Assembly (NCBI RefSeq): GCF_017303295.1
Contig: NZ_JAFKOK010000017.1
Coordinates: forward strand, 1-64,000
Source: Rhodobacter sp. NTK016B
Lineage (GTDB): Bacteria > Pseudomonadota > Alphaproteobacteria > Rhodobacterales > Rhodobacteraceae
Length of the DNA: 64,000 nucleotides
Direction of reading: 5' to 3'
Part shown: positions 41,972-51,289 of the stretch, one piece after another
How positions within the stretch are numbered: the first letter of the stretch is position 1
Layout: the number at the start of each line of letters is the position of its first letter
Position numbers and translations under genes: made by a program
Notes under the pieces: model-generated
Told to the model about the DNA's origin: nothing
Database searches by the model: none
Seen by the model: only the letters and a program-made list of their open reading frames with translations

Positions 41972-42868
41972 ATGAGTGTAATGAGTGCCCAAGTTTCCGT
42001 ACCACTGCCTGTCAGTGCCGCGCCGCTCGTGGCCGAGGACGATTGCATGTTGAACACACCGATCCAGGCGGCTTTGCCCGGACCCGCGCAATTCGCTGCC
42101 GCAATCGACCTGATCAAGTCGGTCTTCTGTGTCCCTGCCGTTTCGATCGCCCTGCATGGTGCGCCCGCCAATGCCGATGGCGGCGTCTATCGGTCGTTTC
42201 TGGAAATCCCGCTGATCAAGGATCAGGAGGTGATCGGCTCGCTGCGCATCCTCGACACTGCTGAGCGCGAATTCACCGATCGCGACTGCCAGTTGCTCGA
42301 GGGCTTCGCCCGGCTGGTGGTCGATCAGGTCGAATTGTGGGGAGAGGCCAGCCGCGACGTGCTGACCGGTGCCATGACCCGCCGCGCGTTTCAGGATATC
42401 CTGCGCAAGGCCTTCGCCGCCTATTCCCGGACCCAGGCGCGCGCCTCGCTCGTGCTGTTCGATCTCGATCACTTCAAGTCGATCAACGACAATTGGGGCC
42501 ATGCCGCCGGGGATGCCGTGCTGAAAGCCGTTGCGCGCTGCGTGCTGCGCGAGTTGCGGGTCGAGGACAGTTTCGGTCGTGTCGGCGGCGAGGAATTCGC
42601 CGTGCTGGTGGCCAATGCCGGCGCGCAGGGGGCTGCGGAAGTGGCCGAACGCATCCGCAGCGCCGTCGAAGCCCTGCCGATCCCGGGCTATGGCCAGATC
42701 AACGTGACGGCCAGCTTCGGCGTGGCCGAGGCGAGCCATGACGTGCTCGACATGGAAGACTGGAGCGACCGCGCCGACAGTCAACTCTACGTCGCCAAAT
42801 CCGAGGGCCGGAACCGCGTTTGCATCGAAGACAGCGACCCGCCCCCTGCCGCGGCGATGCTGAACTGA
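41972..42868 (+). CDS. diguanylate cyclase, GAF-like plus GGDEF
   Basis: This 298-residue protein has an N-terminal GAF-like sensory region (about 35-120) and a GGDEF domain (about 130-290). The active site reads GGEEF (205-209), with metal-binding Asp164 in LFDLDHF. The allosteric I-site RVED (Arg196 to Asp199) sits five residues before it, exactly as in PleD, so product inhibition by c-di-GMP is expected. It has no membrane anchor. No EAL protein or receptor is close by. Confidence 0.92.
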   Translation: MSVMSAQVSVPLPVSAAPLVAEDDCMLNTPIQAALPGPAQFAAAIDLIKSVFCVPAVSIALHGAPANADGGVYRSFLEIPLIKDQEVIGSLRILDTAEREFTDRDCQLLEGFARLVVDQVELWGEASRDVLTGAMTRRAFQDILRKAFAAYSRTQARASLVLFDLDHFKSINDNWGHAAGDAVLKAVARCVLRELRVEDSFGRVGGEEFAVLVANAGAQGAAEVAERIRSAVEALPIPGYGQINVTASFGVAEASHDVLDMEDWSDRADSQLYVAKSEGRNRVCIEDSDPPPAAAMLN

Positions 42869-42916
42869 CCCGGCGCTGCGCGGGGCTAACAGCAAGGGAC
42901 TCATTGCCGTCTGTTC

Positions 42917-42940
42917 AGCGTCCCTGAGGGGGCGCTTTTT
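42917..42940 (+). terminator. intrinsic terminator after the cyclase
   Basis: AGCGTCCC-TGA-GGGGGCGCT folds as an 8-bp stem with a single mismatch, and TTTTT follows. It lies about 50 bases past the cyclase stop. Confidence 0.85.
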
Positions 42941-42960
42941 CGTGTCTGCCGTGGCCGCGT

Positions 42961-42991
42961 TTGAACCTGGCGCACAGACCGTGCGACCTAT
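42961..42991 (+). promoter_or_regulatory. promoter-like element a (TTGAAC-N19-ACCTAT)
   Basis: TTGAAC and ACCTAT are separated by exactly 19 bases. The same pair, with the same spacing and similar flanks, occurs at 43377. A 38-codon ORF starts 28 bases downstream. The sigma factor that would use it is unknown. Confidence 0.45.
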
Positions 42992-43019
42992 CGGTATCCC
43001 GCCCCCCCGGAGAGCTGCC

Positions 43020-43136
43020 ATGAACCCGCCGCGCATCGCCCTGCCCTCGTTCCCGCCCGCCATCTGGCAGGGCACGCGCCAGCGTCCCCGGCCCGTGCCC
43101 CGCGTCCTGCCCGGTGATCTTGCGCGCGGGCGCTGA
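43020..43136 (+). CDS. possible 38-residue Pro/Arg-rich peptide
   Basis: The ORF begins at an ATG with GGAGAG six bases upstream, and a promoter-like element lies before that. The product is rich in Pro and Arg, with no cysteine and no membrane segment. A dyad, CTGAAA to TTTCAG, surrounds its stop. It could be a small peptide, a leader peptide or chance. Its position and upstream signals copy those of the secreted mini-protein at 43478, though the proteins do not align. Confidence 0.35.
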   Translation: MNPPRIALPSFPPAIWQGTRQRPRPVPRVLPGDLARGR

Positions 43137-43170
43137 AAGCCGCGGCTCGCCCCGGGTTTCAGAGCGCCGT

Positions 43171-43204
43171 TTTCCGGTTGGCGAAGACCCCAAACTTTTT
43201 TTCG
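43171..43204 (+). terminator. weak terminator-like hairpin
   Basis: GTTT-TCC-GGT and ACC-CC-AAAC can pair with an internal loop, followed by a run of seven Ts. This would end a transcript that includes the 38-codon ORF. Confidence 0.45.
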
Positions 43205-43248
43205 ATCCGGCGGGAACCTTTCCCGAGATGCCACGTTTGCTGAGTGAA

Positions 43249-43290
43249 GAGGCCGGGCGTCCCCTCGTGTCCGGCCTCATCGTTTGTTTG
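43249..43290 (+). terminator. terminator-like hairpin
   Basis: GAGGCCGG and CCGGCCTC form a perfect 8-bp stem around a 14-base loop, followed by ATCGTTTGTTTGT. It is the second of three such structures in 165 bases. Confidence 0.6.
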
Positions 43291-43307
43291 TCCCTTGAAT
43301 TTTCTTC

Positions 43308-43333
43308 GGCCGCCTTCGGGCGGCCTTTTTTTT
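43308..43333 (+). terminator. strong intrinsic terminator
   Basis: GGCCGCC-TTCG-GGCGGCC with eight Ts is a textbook rho-independent terminator with a UUCG tetraloop. No gene ends just before it, which suggests an unrecognised small RNA upstream. Confidence 0.9.
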
Positions 43334-43376
43334 CGTCCGGCGCATCGAAGGGCGGAGCGGCGTGGCGCAGGGACGT

Positions 43377-43407
43377 TTGAACCGTGACAGCCGCCCGCGC
43401 GACCTAT
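43377..43407 (+). promoter_or_regulatory. promoter-like element b (TTGAAC-N19-ACCTAT)
   Basis: This repeats the element at 42961, with the identical 19-base spacer length, and it begins about 43 bases after the strong terminator. The secreted mini-protein at 43478 follows. Confidence 0.45.
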
Positions 43408-43477
43408 GCGTATTCGATGGCTGGCGCGGTGATCCTTGCGGATCCGGGCGCGGCCCTTTGATCGCGAAGGAATTGCC

Positions 43478-43690
43478 ATGATCCGCCTGCCGCTTGCCCT
43501 GGCCGCCCTGCTCACCCTGTCGCTCAATGGCTCGCTCGCCGCCGCCGCTGACGTGCCACCGCAATCGCATGCCTGCCAGCCGGGGGCTGTCTGCACCCTG
43601 CCGCTCAGGATGCTCAGCCCGCCCCCGCCACGTCCAGAAGGTCTGGCCTTGCGCGCGGCAGTCGTGATCCCGTCAATCGGTCAGCGCTGA
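43478..43690 (+). CDS. secreted mini-protein, paralogue 1
   Basis: This 70-residue protein has a signal peptide (about 1-24, ending LAAAAD) and a mature part of about 45 residues with two cysteines and the motif LPLRMLSPPPPRPE. The gene at 43815 encodes a paralogue that shares the signal region and the C-x(5)-C / LRML-x-PPP-x-RP core. AAGGAA precedes the ATG. No function is known; export to the periplasm is expected. Confidence 0.65.
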   Translation: MIRLPLALAALLTLSLNGSLAAAADVPPQSHACQPGAVCTLPLRMLSPPPPRPEGLALRAAVVIPSIGQR

Positions 43691-43814
43691 ACCGGACGCG
43701 AATCTGCCGCGTGTTTTTTCTGCCGGTGCCGGAACTTGCGACTCGTTTGTCGGTTGATCTGGCGACAGCGGGCGCAAAGCCCAGCCAGCCAGAATCCAGC
43801 CAGGATAAACCGCC

Positions 43815-44003
43815 GTGACCCGTACCGCCCTCGCCCTTGCCACCCTGCTCACCCTGACCCTCAACGGCTCGATCGCCGTCGCCTCGATGCCGACGACGCC
43901 GTGCAATGCCGAGGGGGGCTGCGCCGTCTCGCTGCGGATGCTGGCACCCCCGCCTGCACGCCCTGACACGCTGATGGCACCCGAGATGTCCGAGCGCACC
44001 TGA
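43815..44003 (+). CDS. secreted mini-protein, paralogue 2
   Basis: This 62-residue protein starts with GTG behind AGGA. Its signal peptide (about 1-23) and mature core, SLRMLAPPPARPD with two cysteines five residues apart, match the protein at 43478. The pair is a local tandem duplication that has drifted at sequence level while keeping the core. It lies 79 bp before prfC on the same strand. No function is known. Confidence 0.65.
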   Translation: MTRTALALATLLTLTLNGSIAVASMPTTPCNAEGGCAVSLRMLAPPPARPDTLMAPEMSERT

Positions 44004-44082
44004 CGCCCGCCCAGTGCTGTGCGGTCTGCCCCGCACACGCCCGGCAATGGACACGTCTCGCGCTTTGGGCTACAGGCGCGAC

Positions 44083-45693
44083 ATGCTGGACAATCGCCCC
44101 ACCCTGCCGCCCGAAATCGCCCGCCGCCGGACCTTTGCGATCATCTCGCACCCCGACGCCGGCAAGACCACGCTGACCGAAAAGTTCCTGCTGTTCGGCG
44201 GCGCGATCCAGATGGCGGGACAGGTCCGCGCCAAGGGCGAAGCGCGGCGCACGCGCTCGGACTTCATGCAGATGGAAAAGGACCGCGGGATCTCGGTCTC
44301 GGCCTCGGCCATGTCCTTCGACTTCGTCAGCGGCGACAGCAATTTCCGCTTCAACCTTGTCGACACGCCCGGCCACTCGGACTTTTCCGAGGATACCTAT
44401 CGCACGCTGACCGCCGTTGACGCAGCGATCATGGTGATCGACGGCGCCAAGGGCGTGGAGAGCCAGACGCAGAAACTGTTCGAAGTCTGTCGCCTGCGCG
44501 ATCTGCCGATCCTGACCTTCTGCAACAAGATGGACCGCGAAAGCCGCGACACGTTCGACATCATCGACGAGATTCAGGAAAATCTGGCCATCGACGTGAC
44601 CCCCGCCTCGTGGCCGATCGGTCAGGGGCGCGATTTCCTCGGCTGTTACGACATCCTGCACGACCGGCTGGAACTGATGGACCGCGCCGACCGCAACAAG
44701 GTTGGCGAGACGGTCAAGATCAGCGGCCTCGACGACCCGAAACTGGCCGAGCATATCCCCGCTGCGATGCTGGAGACCCTGCGCGAAGAGGTCGAGATGG
44801 CGCGCGAACTGCTGCCCGCCTTCGACCGCGAGCAGGTCCTGAACGGCTCGATGACGCCGATCTGGTTCGGCTCGGCGATCAACTCGTTCGGTGTGCGCGA
44901 ATTGATGGCCGGCATGGCGGAATTCGGACCCGAACCGCAGCCCCTGTCGACCGACAAGCGTCAGATCGACCCCGAAGAGAAGAAGGTCACGGGCTTTGTG
45001 TTCAAGGTGCAGGCCAATATGGACCCCAAGCACCGTGACCGCGTGGCTTTCGTGCGCCTTGCCTCGGGGCATTTCCAGCGCGGGATGAAGCTGCAGCATG
45101 TGCGGGTGGGCAAGCCGATGGCGGTGTCGAACCCGGTGCTGTTCCTCGCCTCGGACCGCGAATTGACGGAAGAGGCCTGGGCGGGCGACATCATCGGCAT
45201 CCCCAACCACGGCCAGCTACGGATCGGCGACACGCTGACCGAGGGCGAGGCGATCCGCTTCACCGGCATTCCCTCCTTTGCGCCGGAATTGTTGCAGACC
45301 TGCCGGGCGGGCGACCCGATGAAGGCCAAGCATCTGGAAAAGGCGCTGATGCAATTCGCCGAGGAAGGCGCGGCCAAGGTCTTCAAACCGAATATCGGCG
45401 CGGGCTTCATCGTCGGCGTCGTGGGCGCGCTGCAATTCGAGGTCCTCGCCTCGCGGATCGAGCTGGAATACGGTCTGCCCGTGCGCTTCGAGCCGTCGCA
45501 ATTCACCTCGGCACGCTGGATCTCGGGCGAAAAGGCCGAGGTCGACAAGGTCGTCAACGTCAACAAGCAGCATATCGCCACGGACCATGACGGCGATCTG
45601 GTCTATCTGACGCGGCTGCAATGGGACATCGACCGGATCGAGCGCGACCATCCGGGCGTCAAGCTGACGGCGACGAAGGAAATGATGGTCTGA
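44083..45693 (+). CDS. prfC: peptide chain release factor 3
   Basis: This 536-residue translational GTPase removes RF1 or RF2 from the ribosome after termination. It has SHPDAGKTTLTEKF (G1), the switch region GISVSASAMSF, DTPGHSDFSEDTY (G3) and NKMDRE (G4). Starts at 44047 and 44014 are possible, but the ATG giving MLDNRPTLPPEIARRR fits the normal length. A decayed partial copy of this gene lies at 47034-47214, beyond the pentapeptide and 43-residue genes. Confidence 0.95.
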   Translation: MLDNRPTLPPEIARRRTFAIISHPDAGKTTLTEKFLLFGGAIQMAGQVRAKGEARRTRSDFMQMEKDRGISVSASAMSFDFVSGDSNFRFNLVDTPGHSDFSEDTYRTLTAVDAAIMVIDGAKGVESQTQKLFEVCRLRDLPILTFCNKMDRESRDTFDIIDEIQENLAIDVTPASWPIGQGRDFLGCYDILHDRLELMDRADRNKVGETVKISGLDDPKLAEHIPAAMLETLREEVEMARELLPAFDREQVLNGSMTPIWFGSAINSFGVRELMAGMAEFGPEPQPLSTDKRQIDPEEKKVTGFVFKVQANMDPKHRDRVAFVRLASGHFQRGMKLQHVRVGKPMAVSNPVLFLASDRELTEEAWAGDIIGIPNHGQLRIGDTLTEGEAIRFTGIPSFAPELLQTCRAGDPMKAKHLEKALMQFAEEGAAKVFKPNIGAGFIVGVVGALQFEVLASRIELEYGLPVRFEPSQFTSARWISGEKAEVDKVVNVNKQHIATDHDGDLVYLTRLQWDIDRIERDHPGVKLTATKEMMV

Positions 45694-45810
45694 GGCAGCC
45701 CGAAAGCCGCTGAAACGCCTCGCCGGTTCGCCGCCTTTATTAATCGTTGCCATCCGAGCTGCGTCTCGTCACTCTCGACGCCCTAGAAAAACAACAGACA
45801 TAGGCGTCTC

Positions 45811-46548
45811 ATGCGTACATTTACCCTTGTTGCCCTCGTGCTTTTTACTGCGGGTTCGCCCGCTCTGGCGTATGATTCCGCCCGCTCTGCCTCGGTCCGC
45901 GATGGCGAGGATTGCCCGTCTTGTGACCTCGCCGGAGGCGATTTCGTGGAAGCCGACCTGTCCGGGCTCAACCTCGCCGGAGCCGATCTGGCTGGCGCGG
46001 ATCTGTCGGAAGCCGATCTATCGGACGCCGATCTGGTCGGCGCCGACCTCGCGGGTGCCAATCTGAGCGAGGCCGACCTGTCAGGCGCCGACCTGACCGA
46101 CGCCGATCTGGCCGGGGCAGACCTGACCGAAGCCGACCTGTCACGCGCCACGCTTGTACGGGCGGATCTCGCCGGCGCCGATCTGACCGAGGCGGACTTC
46201 TCGCGCGCTGACCTGACCGAGGCGGATCTGTCGGGTGCCGACCTGACCGAGGCCGATCTGTCGCGCGCAACCCTGACGCAGGCCGATCTTGCGGGCGCGA
46301 CATTGACCGAAGCCGATCTTTCCGACGGCAGCGCAGACAACGCCAATTTCGCTGGTTCCGTTCTGGACGACGCGGATTTTTCCGACACCAGCCTTGAAAA
46401 CGCACGCTTTGGCGGCGCAAACACTGCGGACGCCGAGATGCCGGAAGGCTTCGAGCAGCAATCGGCCAGCCCGGCGGATGACGCTGCAGCCGCTGATGAC
46501 AGCGACAGCGCCGCAGGCGACGACGACGCGACTGGCCAAGGCGACTGA
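45811..46548 (+). CDS. exported pentapeptide-repeat protein
   Basis: This 245-residue protein has a signal peptide (about 1-20, SPALAYDS cleavage region) and about 28 pentapeptide repeats of the A-D/N-L-x-x form (about 38-205), then an acidic, low-complexity tail (about 210-245). The repeats predict a right-handed quadrilateral beta-helix about seven coils long. Cytoplasmic relatives such as Qnr mimic DNA, but export makes gyrase protection unlikely. Its function is unknown. The repeat DNA is itself partly tandem. It lies between prfC and the prfC remnant. Confidence 0.88.
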   Translation: MRTFTLVALVLFTAGSPALAYDSARSASVRDGEDCPSCDLAGGDFVEADLSGLNLAGADLAGADLSEADLSDADLVGADLAGANLSEADLSGADLTDADLAGADLTEADLSRATLVRADLAGADLTEADFSRADLTEADLSGADLTEADLSRATLTQADLAGATLTEADLSDGSADNANFAGSVLDDADFSDTSLENARFGGANTADAEMPEGFEQQSASPADDAAAADDSDSAAGDDDATGQGD

Positions 46549-46786
46549 CACGGCGCGCGCGGTGGTGGCTTGCCGCCACCGCCAGCCGGTCGTCCTCCCC
46601 CTTGCAAAAGTCCCGTCCAGGCACCAGATTTGAGATGCAGGCATTGGTCGGGTTAGACCCGGACAAGCGGGCCTGCTGCTTGTCGAAAGCCACCGCCCGG
46701 TGCGGACCACCCGGCCTTCTTGACTTTCCCCTAGGCAACGGACCGGCGGGCATAAGCCCAACGGTGTTTCGGCAACGGAGATCACT

Positions 46787-46918
46787 ATGGGCAAGGGCGA
46801 CAGCAAACGCGGCAACCGCGAAGCGAAGAAACCGAAACAGGAAAAGCCGAAGGTTCTGGCCACGGCCAATTCCAATGCCGGCAAGGACCTGACGATCGGC
46901 GGCAAGAAGGTCAAGTGA
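46787..46918 (+). CDS. 43-residue basic protein
   Basis: This 43-residue ORF begins with MGKGDSKRGNREAKKPKQEK and is strongly basic, with ATANSNAGKD in the middle and GGKKVK at the end. An ACGGAG site precedes the ATG and a strong terminator follows the stop, so it looks like a real one-gene unit. I recall similar short proteins of unknown function in other alphaproteobacteria. The charge suggests nucleic acid or ribosome binding, which is inference. Confidence 0.7.
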   Translation: MGKGDSKRGNREAKKPKQEKPKVLATANSNAGKDLTIGGKKVK

Positions 46919-46949
46919 GCGGGCCCTGACGGGCAGCATACGGGATTGA

Positions 46950-46975
46950 AAAAGGCGGGGAACTCCCCGCCTTTT
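46950..46975 (+). terminator. intrinsic terminator
   Basis: AAAAGGCGGGG-AACT-CCCCGCCTTTT is an 11-bp stem with a U tract, 31 bases past the stop of the 43-residue gene. Confidence 0.92.
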
Positions 46976-47033
46976 GTCTGTCCGATCGGTGCGTGAGATC
47001 ACGCGCCCGACGGCGACAGTTACAAGACTGCAA

Positions 47034-47214
47034 ATCGGAGACACGTTGAAAGAGGGCGAGGTCTACAAGGTCATCAACGTCAACAAGCAGCATATCGCCG
47101 CGCGACCATGACGACGATCTGGTCTATCTGACGCGGCAGCAATGGGACATCGACCGGATCGAACGCGACCATCCTGGCGTCAAGCTGACGGCGACGAAAG
47201 AAATGATGGTCTGA
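47034..47214 (+). pseudogene. prfC remnant (second copy, decayed)
   Basis: The last 160 bases match the end of the intact prfC with about ten differences and a one-base insertion near 47100 that breaks the frame; both copies end in ATGATGGTCTGA. The first part (47034 to about 47060) matches a segment of prfC some 290 bases further upstream, so an internal deletion is present too. It is not flanked by an integrase. It is the remnant of a duplicated or acquired second prfC. Confidence 0.85.
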
Positions 47215-47247
47215 TCACGGGCGCGGGCGGGCTTCAGGGGCCGGGCG

Positions 47248-47745
47248 TCACGGCGCCTCGATCCCCTCGGGCAAGGACAGAACGCTGTCCACATGCGCCC
47301 GGCAGGCCCGCTCGGCCAGGATCGTGTCGGTGGCGGCGCCACAGGCGCGATGGAGGCGGCCCCGGGCGTCGCGCAACTGCACGCTGGCCGAAAACAGCGT
47401 CGCGGCCGCGCAGATCGCCGCAACGGCAAACGCGGCCAGAATCGCCGGTTCGGATCGCGGCAGCCGCGCGGGCGGCACGATCAGCATCAGCGGCCCCGCT
47501 CCCAAAGTCAGCGCAAGCAGCCCGTAGGTTGCCAGCCCCGCCATGTCGATCAGGCCGAGGAACACCGCCAGAAGCGGCAGCGCGGCCACAACCGTCGTGG
47601 CAAAGATCGTCAGCCGCGTGATGATCGGCAAATCGGGATTGGTCCCGCGATACGGGGCCACGCGCATCGCCACCGCAAGCCCCCCGGCGAGTGCGCCGAC
47701 AAGCGCGATGGCAGACAGAAGAAGATAGGCGCCAATCAAACTCAT
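47248..47745 (-). CDS. membrane protein of unknown function
   Basis: This 165-residue protein has four likely transmembrane segments (about 5-25, 43-65, 70-92 and 102-120) and a soluble C terminus of about 45 residues with two cysteines (RACGAATDTILAERACRAH). It lies convergent to the prfC remnant and downstream of pyrG on the same strand. I do not recognise a family. The C-terminal part could be periplasmic and disulphide-bonded. Confidence 0.65.
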   Translation of the reverse strand: MSLIGAYLLLSAIALVGALAGGLAVAMRVAPYRGTNPDLPIITRLTIFATTVVAALPLLAVFLGLIDMAGLATYGLLALTLGAGPLMLIVPPARLPRSEPAILAAFAVAAICAAATLFSASVQLRDARGRLHRACGAATDTILAERACRAHVDSVLSLPEGIEAP

Positions 47746-47858
47746 GACGCCGGATCATCCCATGCGGGAAGCGATCTACAAAGCGCCAAATCGCCCGCCG
47801 AACTCGGCGCCGAAATGGACCCAGTGGACAGCGGACCCGCAGACAGCGGTCCGGATCG

Positions 47859-49502
<1,644 letters not shown>

Positions 49503-49706
49503 GTTCGGAAACTCCCGTGTTCGTCGCCGCCCAGAATGGCCGGATCACGGGAGTCGAGCTATAGCGCAATCCCGCGCGATCCGCAATACGGACGCAACAT
49601 GCTGAGCGGACAGGGCGCTTGGCCCAAAATGTGGGTTGAATAGATCGGATGAGGCGGCCCGGATCGCTGGATCCGGGACACCGGGATTCGGTTAGGTCTG
49701 TCTGGT

Positions 49707-50240
49707 TTACTCGGCCGGAACCGGCGGCAGCGCGGTCTGGTCGTCCGTTCCCGTCGCGGCCTCGGGGGCCGTTTCGGTGGCCGCGTCTTGGGGCGCGGCC
49801 TCGGGCGCCGGCGCTTCGGCGGGTGCCTCAGCCGGGGTTTCGGCAGGCGCCTCTGCAGGCGGCAGCGCGGGGGCGTCGCCCGCCGGCGGCAGCGCCGGCT
49901 GGTCGCCCGCGGGCGGAAGCTGGATATCGGGCAGCGGGATCGACGGTGTGTCGCCGGCAGGCGCGGTTTCCGCCCCACCCCCGGCACCGAGCCGGTCGAG
50001 GACCGAGGTCTCGGCCGAATTCGACGCGCCGATCACGGTGAGCGCAAGCGAGGTGATGATGAACGCCCCTGCGAAGCCCCAGGTGAGCTTGGCCAGCCCG
50101 GTCAGTGGCGGACGCCCCGCCTGCGGCCCCATGCCGCCGCCGCCAATCCCCAGACCACCGCCTTCCGAGCGCTGCAAAAGCACGACGCCGATCAGCGACA
50201 GCGCGAGGAGAAGGTGAATGATCAGGACGACAGTCTGCAT
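49707..50240 (-). CDS. secG: preprotein translocase subunit SecG
   Basis: This 177-residue SecG has the standard start MQTVVLIIHLLLALSLIGVVLLQ, a conserved glycine-rich segment and the second helix (about 50-75). The C-terminal part (about 85-177) is a Pro/Ala/Glu-rich low-complexity tail with PAE repeats, much longer than in E. coli SecG. It belongs to the SecYEG channel in the inner membrane. Long tails are usual in alphaproteobacteria. pyrG follows after 204 bp. Confidence 0.92.
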   Translation of the reverse strand: MQTVVLIIHLLLALSLIGVVLLQRSEGGGLGIGGGGMGPQAGRPPLTGLAKLTWGFAGAFIITSLALTVIGASNSAETSVLDRLGAGGGAETAPAGDTPSIPLPDIQLPPAGDQPALPPAGDAPALPPAEAPAETPAEAPAEAPAPEAAPQDAATETAPEAATGTDDQTALPPVPAE

Positions 50241-50353
50241 GGGGGCGGCCTTTGTCTCGGTTCGCGCCTATCTATGATGCTCAATTTGGGGGCGCAAGCC
50301 CCTTGGCCCGCTTGTGGACCGGTGTTTTCCCCCTCAATCCGGCATGCAGGCCC

Positions 50354-50737
50354 TTACTCCGGCACCTCGCAGACCGCCGAGAGCTTATTGCCGTCGGGAT
50401 CGCGCAGATAGGCCGCGTAGAAATGCGGCCCGTAGTCGCGCAGGCCCGGTGCGCCCTCGTCCGTGCCGCCCTGCGCAAGACCTGCGGCATGGAAGGCCCG
50501 CACCGCCGCGCGCGAGGGGGCGTTGAAACACGCCATGGTGCCGTTTCCCGCCCCGGCTGGCCTGCGGTCATAGGGCTCGTTGATCCAGAACCCGCTATGC
50601 CCCGCGCCGGGCAGGCCGTATCCCCGCCCATGCGCGTCGTTTCCCAGCCGGGCATAGCCCAAAGCACCAAGCACCGCGTCGTAGAAATCCTGCGCGCGGG
50701 CAAGATCCTTGGTGCCCAGCGTCAGATAGCTGAGCAT
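50354..50737 (-). CDS. VOC/glyoxalase-fold protein 1
   Basis: This 127-residue protein has the two beta-alpha-beta-beta-beta units of the vicinal oxygen chelate fold, starting MLSYLTLGTKDLARAQDFYD and ending HFYAAYLRDPDGNKL. Metal ligands of glyoxalase I are not fully conserved, so the reaction is unknown. An extension to 50776 would overlap the DUF6524 gene and is not preferred. It is paralogous to the VOC protein at 51449; both share GAPGxRxxYGxHFYxAYLRDP-type ends. Confidence 0.85.
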   Translation of the reverse strand: MLSYLTLGTKDLARAQDFYDAVLGALGYARLGNDAHGRGYGLPGAGHSGFWINEPYDRRPAGAGNGTMACFNAPSRAAVRAFHAAGLAQGGTDEGAPGLRDYGPHFYAAYLRDPDGNKLSAVCEVPE

Positions 50738-50750
50738 CCCGTTCGCTGCG

Positions 50751-51149
50751 TCACTCGACATCGACATCGTCGACATCCGCCTGCCCGCTGATTCGCCGCC
50801 GCATGATCGACCAGCTCAGCCCGATCCCCAGAACCAGCGACGCGATCAGGATGCCCAGCCACGCATTCAGTCCGGGATTGGAAATGTCGATGATGCCATA
50901 GTCGACCAGTACCCAGATCAGCGCGGCAAAGACCGCCCCGACCAGCACCATGCCCAGCGGGCCGATCGACCGCAGCGTCGCGCGCAGATAGATGATCCAG
51001 CCGATCAGCAGCACAAGCCCGACGAGCACCGAGATCGGAAGCTGCTCGGTGCCGGTATCGAGCACCCAGCGGGTGAAGTTCCACGGCGTGGGATTCCATG
51101 TCGCGGCGACCAGAACAAAGGCAATGAGCCAGCGGATGAGAAAGGGCAT
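50751..51149 (-). CDS. DUF6524 family membrane protein
   Basis: This 132-residue protein has four transmembrane segments in two pairs and a short acidic cytoplasmic tail (QADVDDVDVE). The N terminus, MPFLIRWLIAFVLVAATWNP, and the NPTPWNF motif fit the DUF6524 family. An in-frame start further upstream lies in the repeat-like region and lacks support. VOC proteins flank it on both sides on the same strand. No function is known. Confidence 0.8.
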   Translation of the reverse strand: MPFLIRWLIAFVLVAATWNPTPWNFTRWVLDTGTEQLPISVLVGLVLLIGWIIYLRATLRSIGPLGMVLVGAVFAALIWVLVDYGIIDISNPGLNAWLGILIASLVLGIGLSWSIMRRRISGQADVDDVDVE

Positions 51150-51289
51150 GCGGGAAAACCTTTTGAAACGTTGACCCCATAGGTGCCCAAGAGGCGGCGC
51201 GCTGTCCAGAGGAACGGCCTGCACGGGGGTGTGAGGGGGTCGCGTCTGTGCAGTGCCCGTGTCCCTGCGTCACCACGGGTGGGGCGGTC

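Noticed and set aside
45694-47214. Integrative element at prfC, as with SXT-type elements
   Set aside because: There is no integrase or transfer gene; the repeat is at the 3' end, has diverged and contains an internal deletion. A decayed duplicate explains it better.
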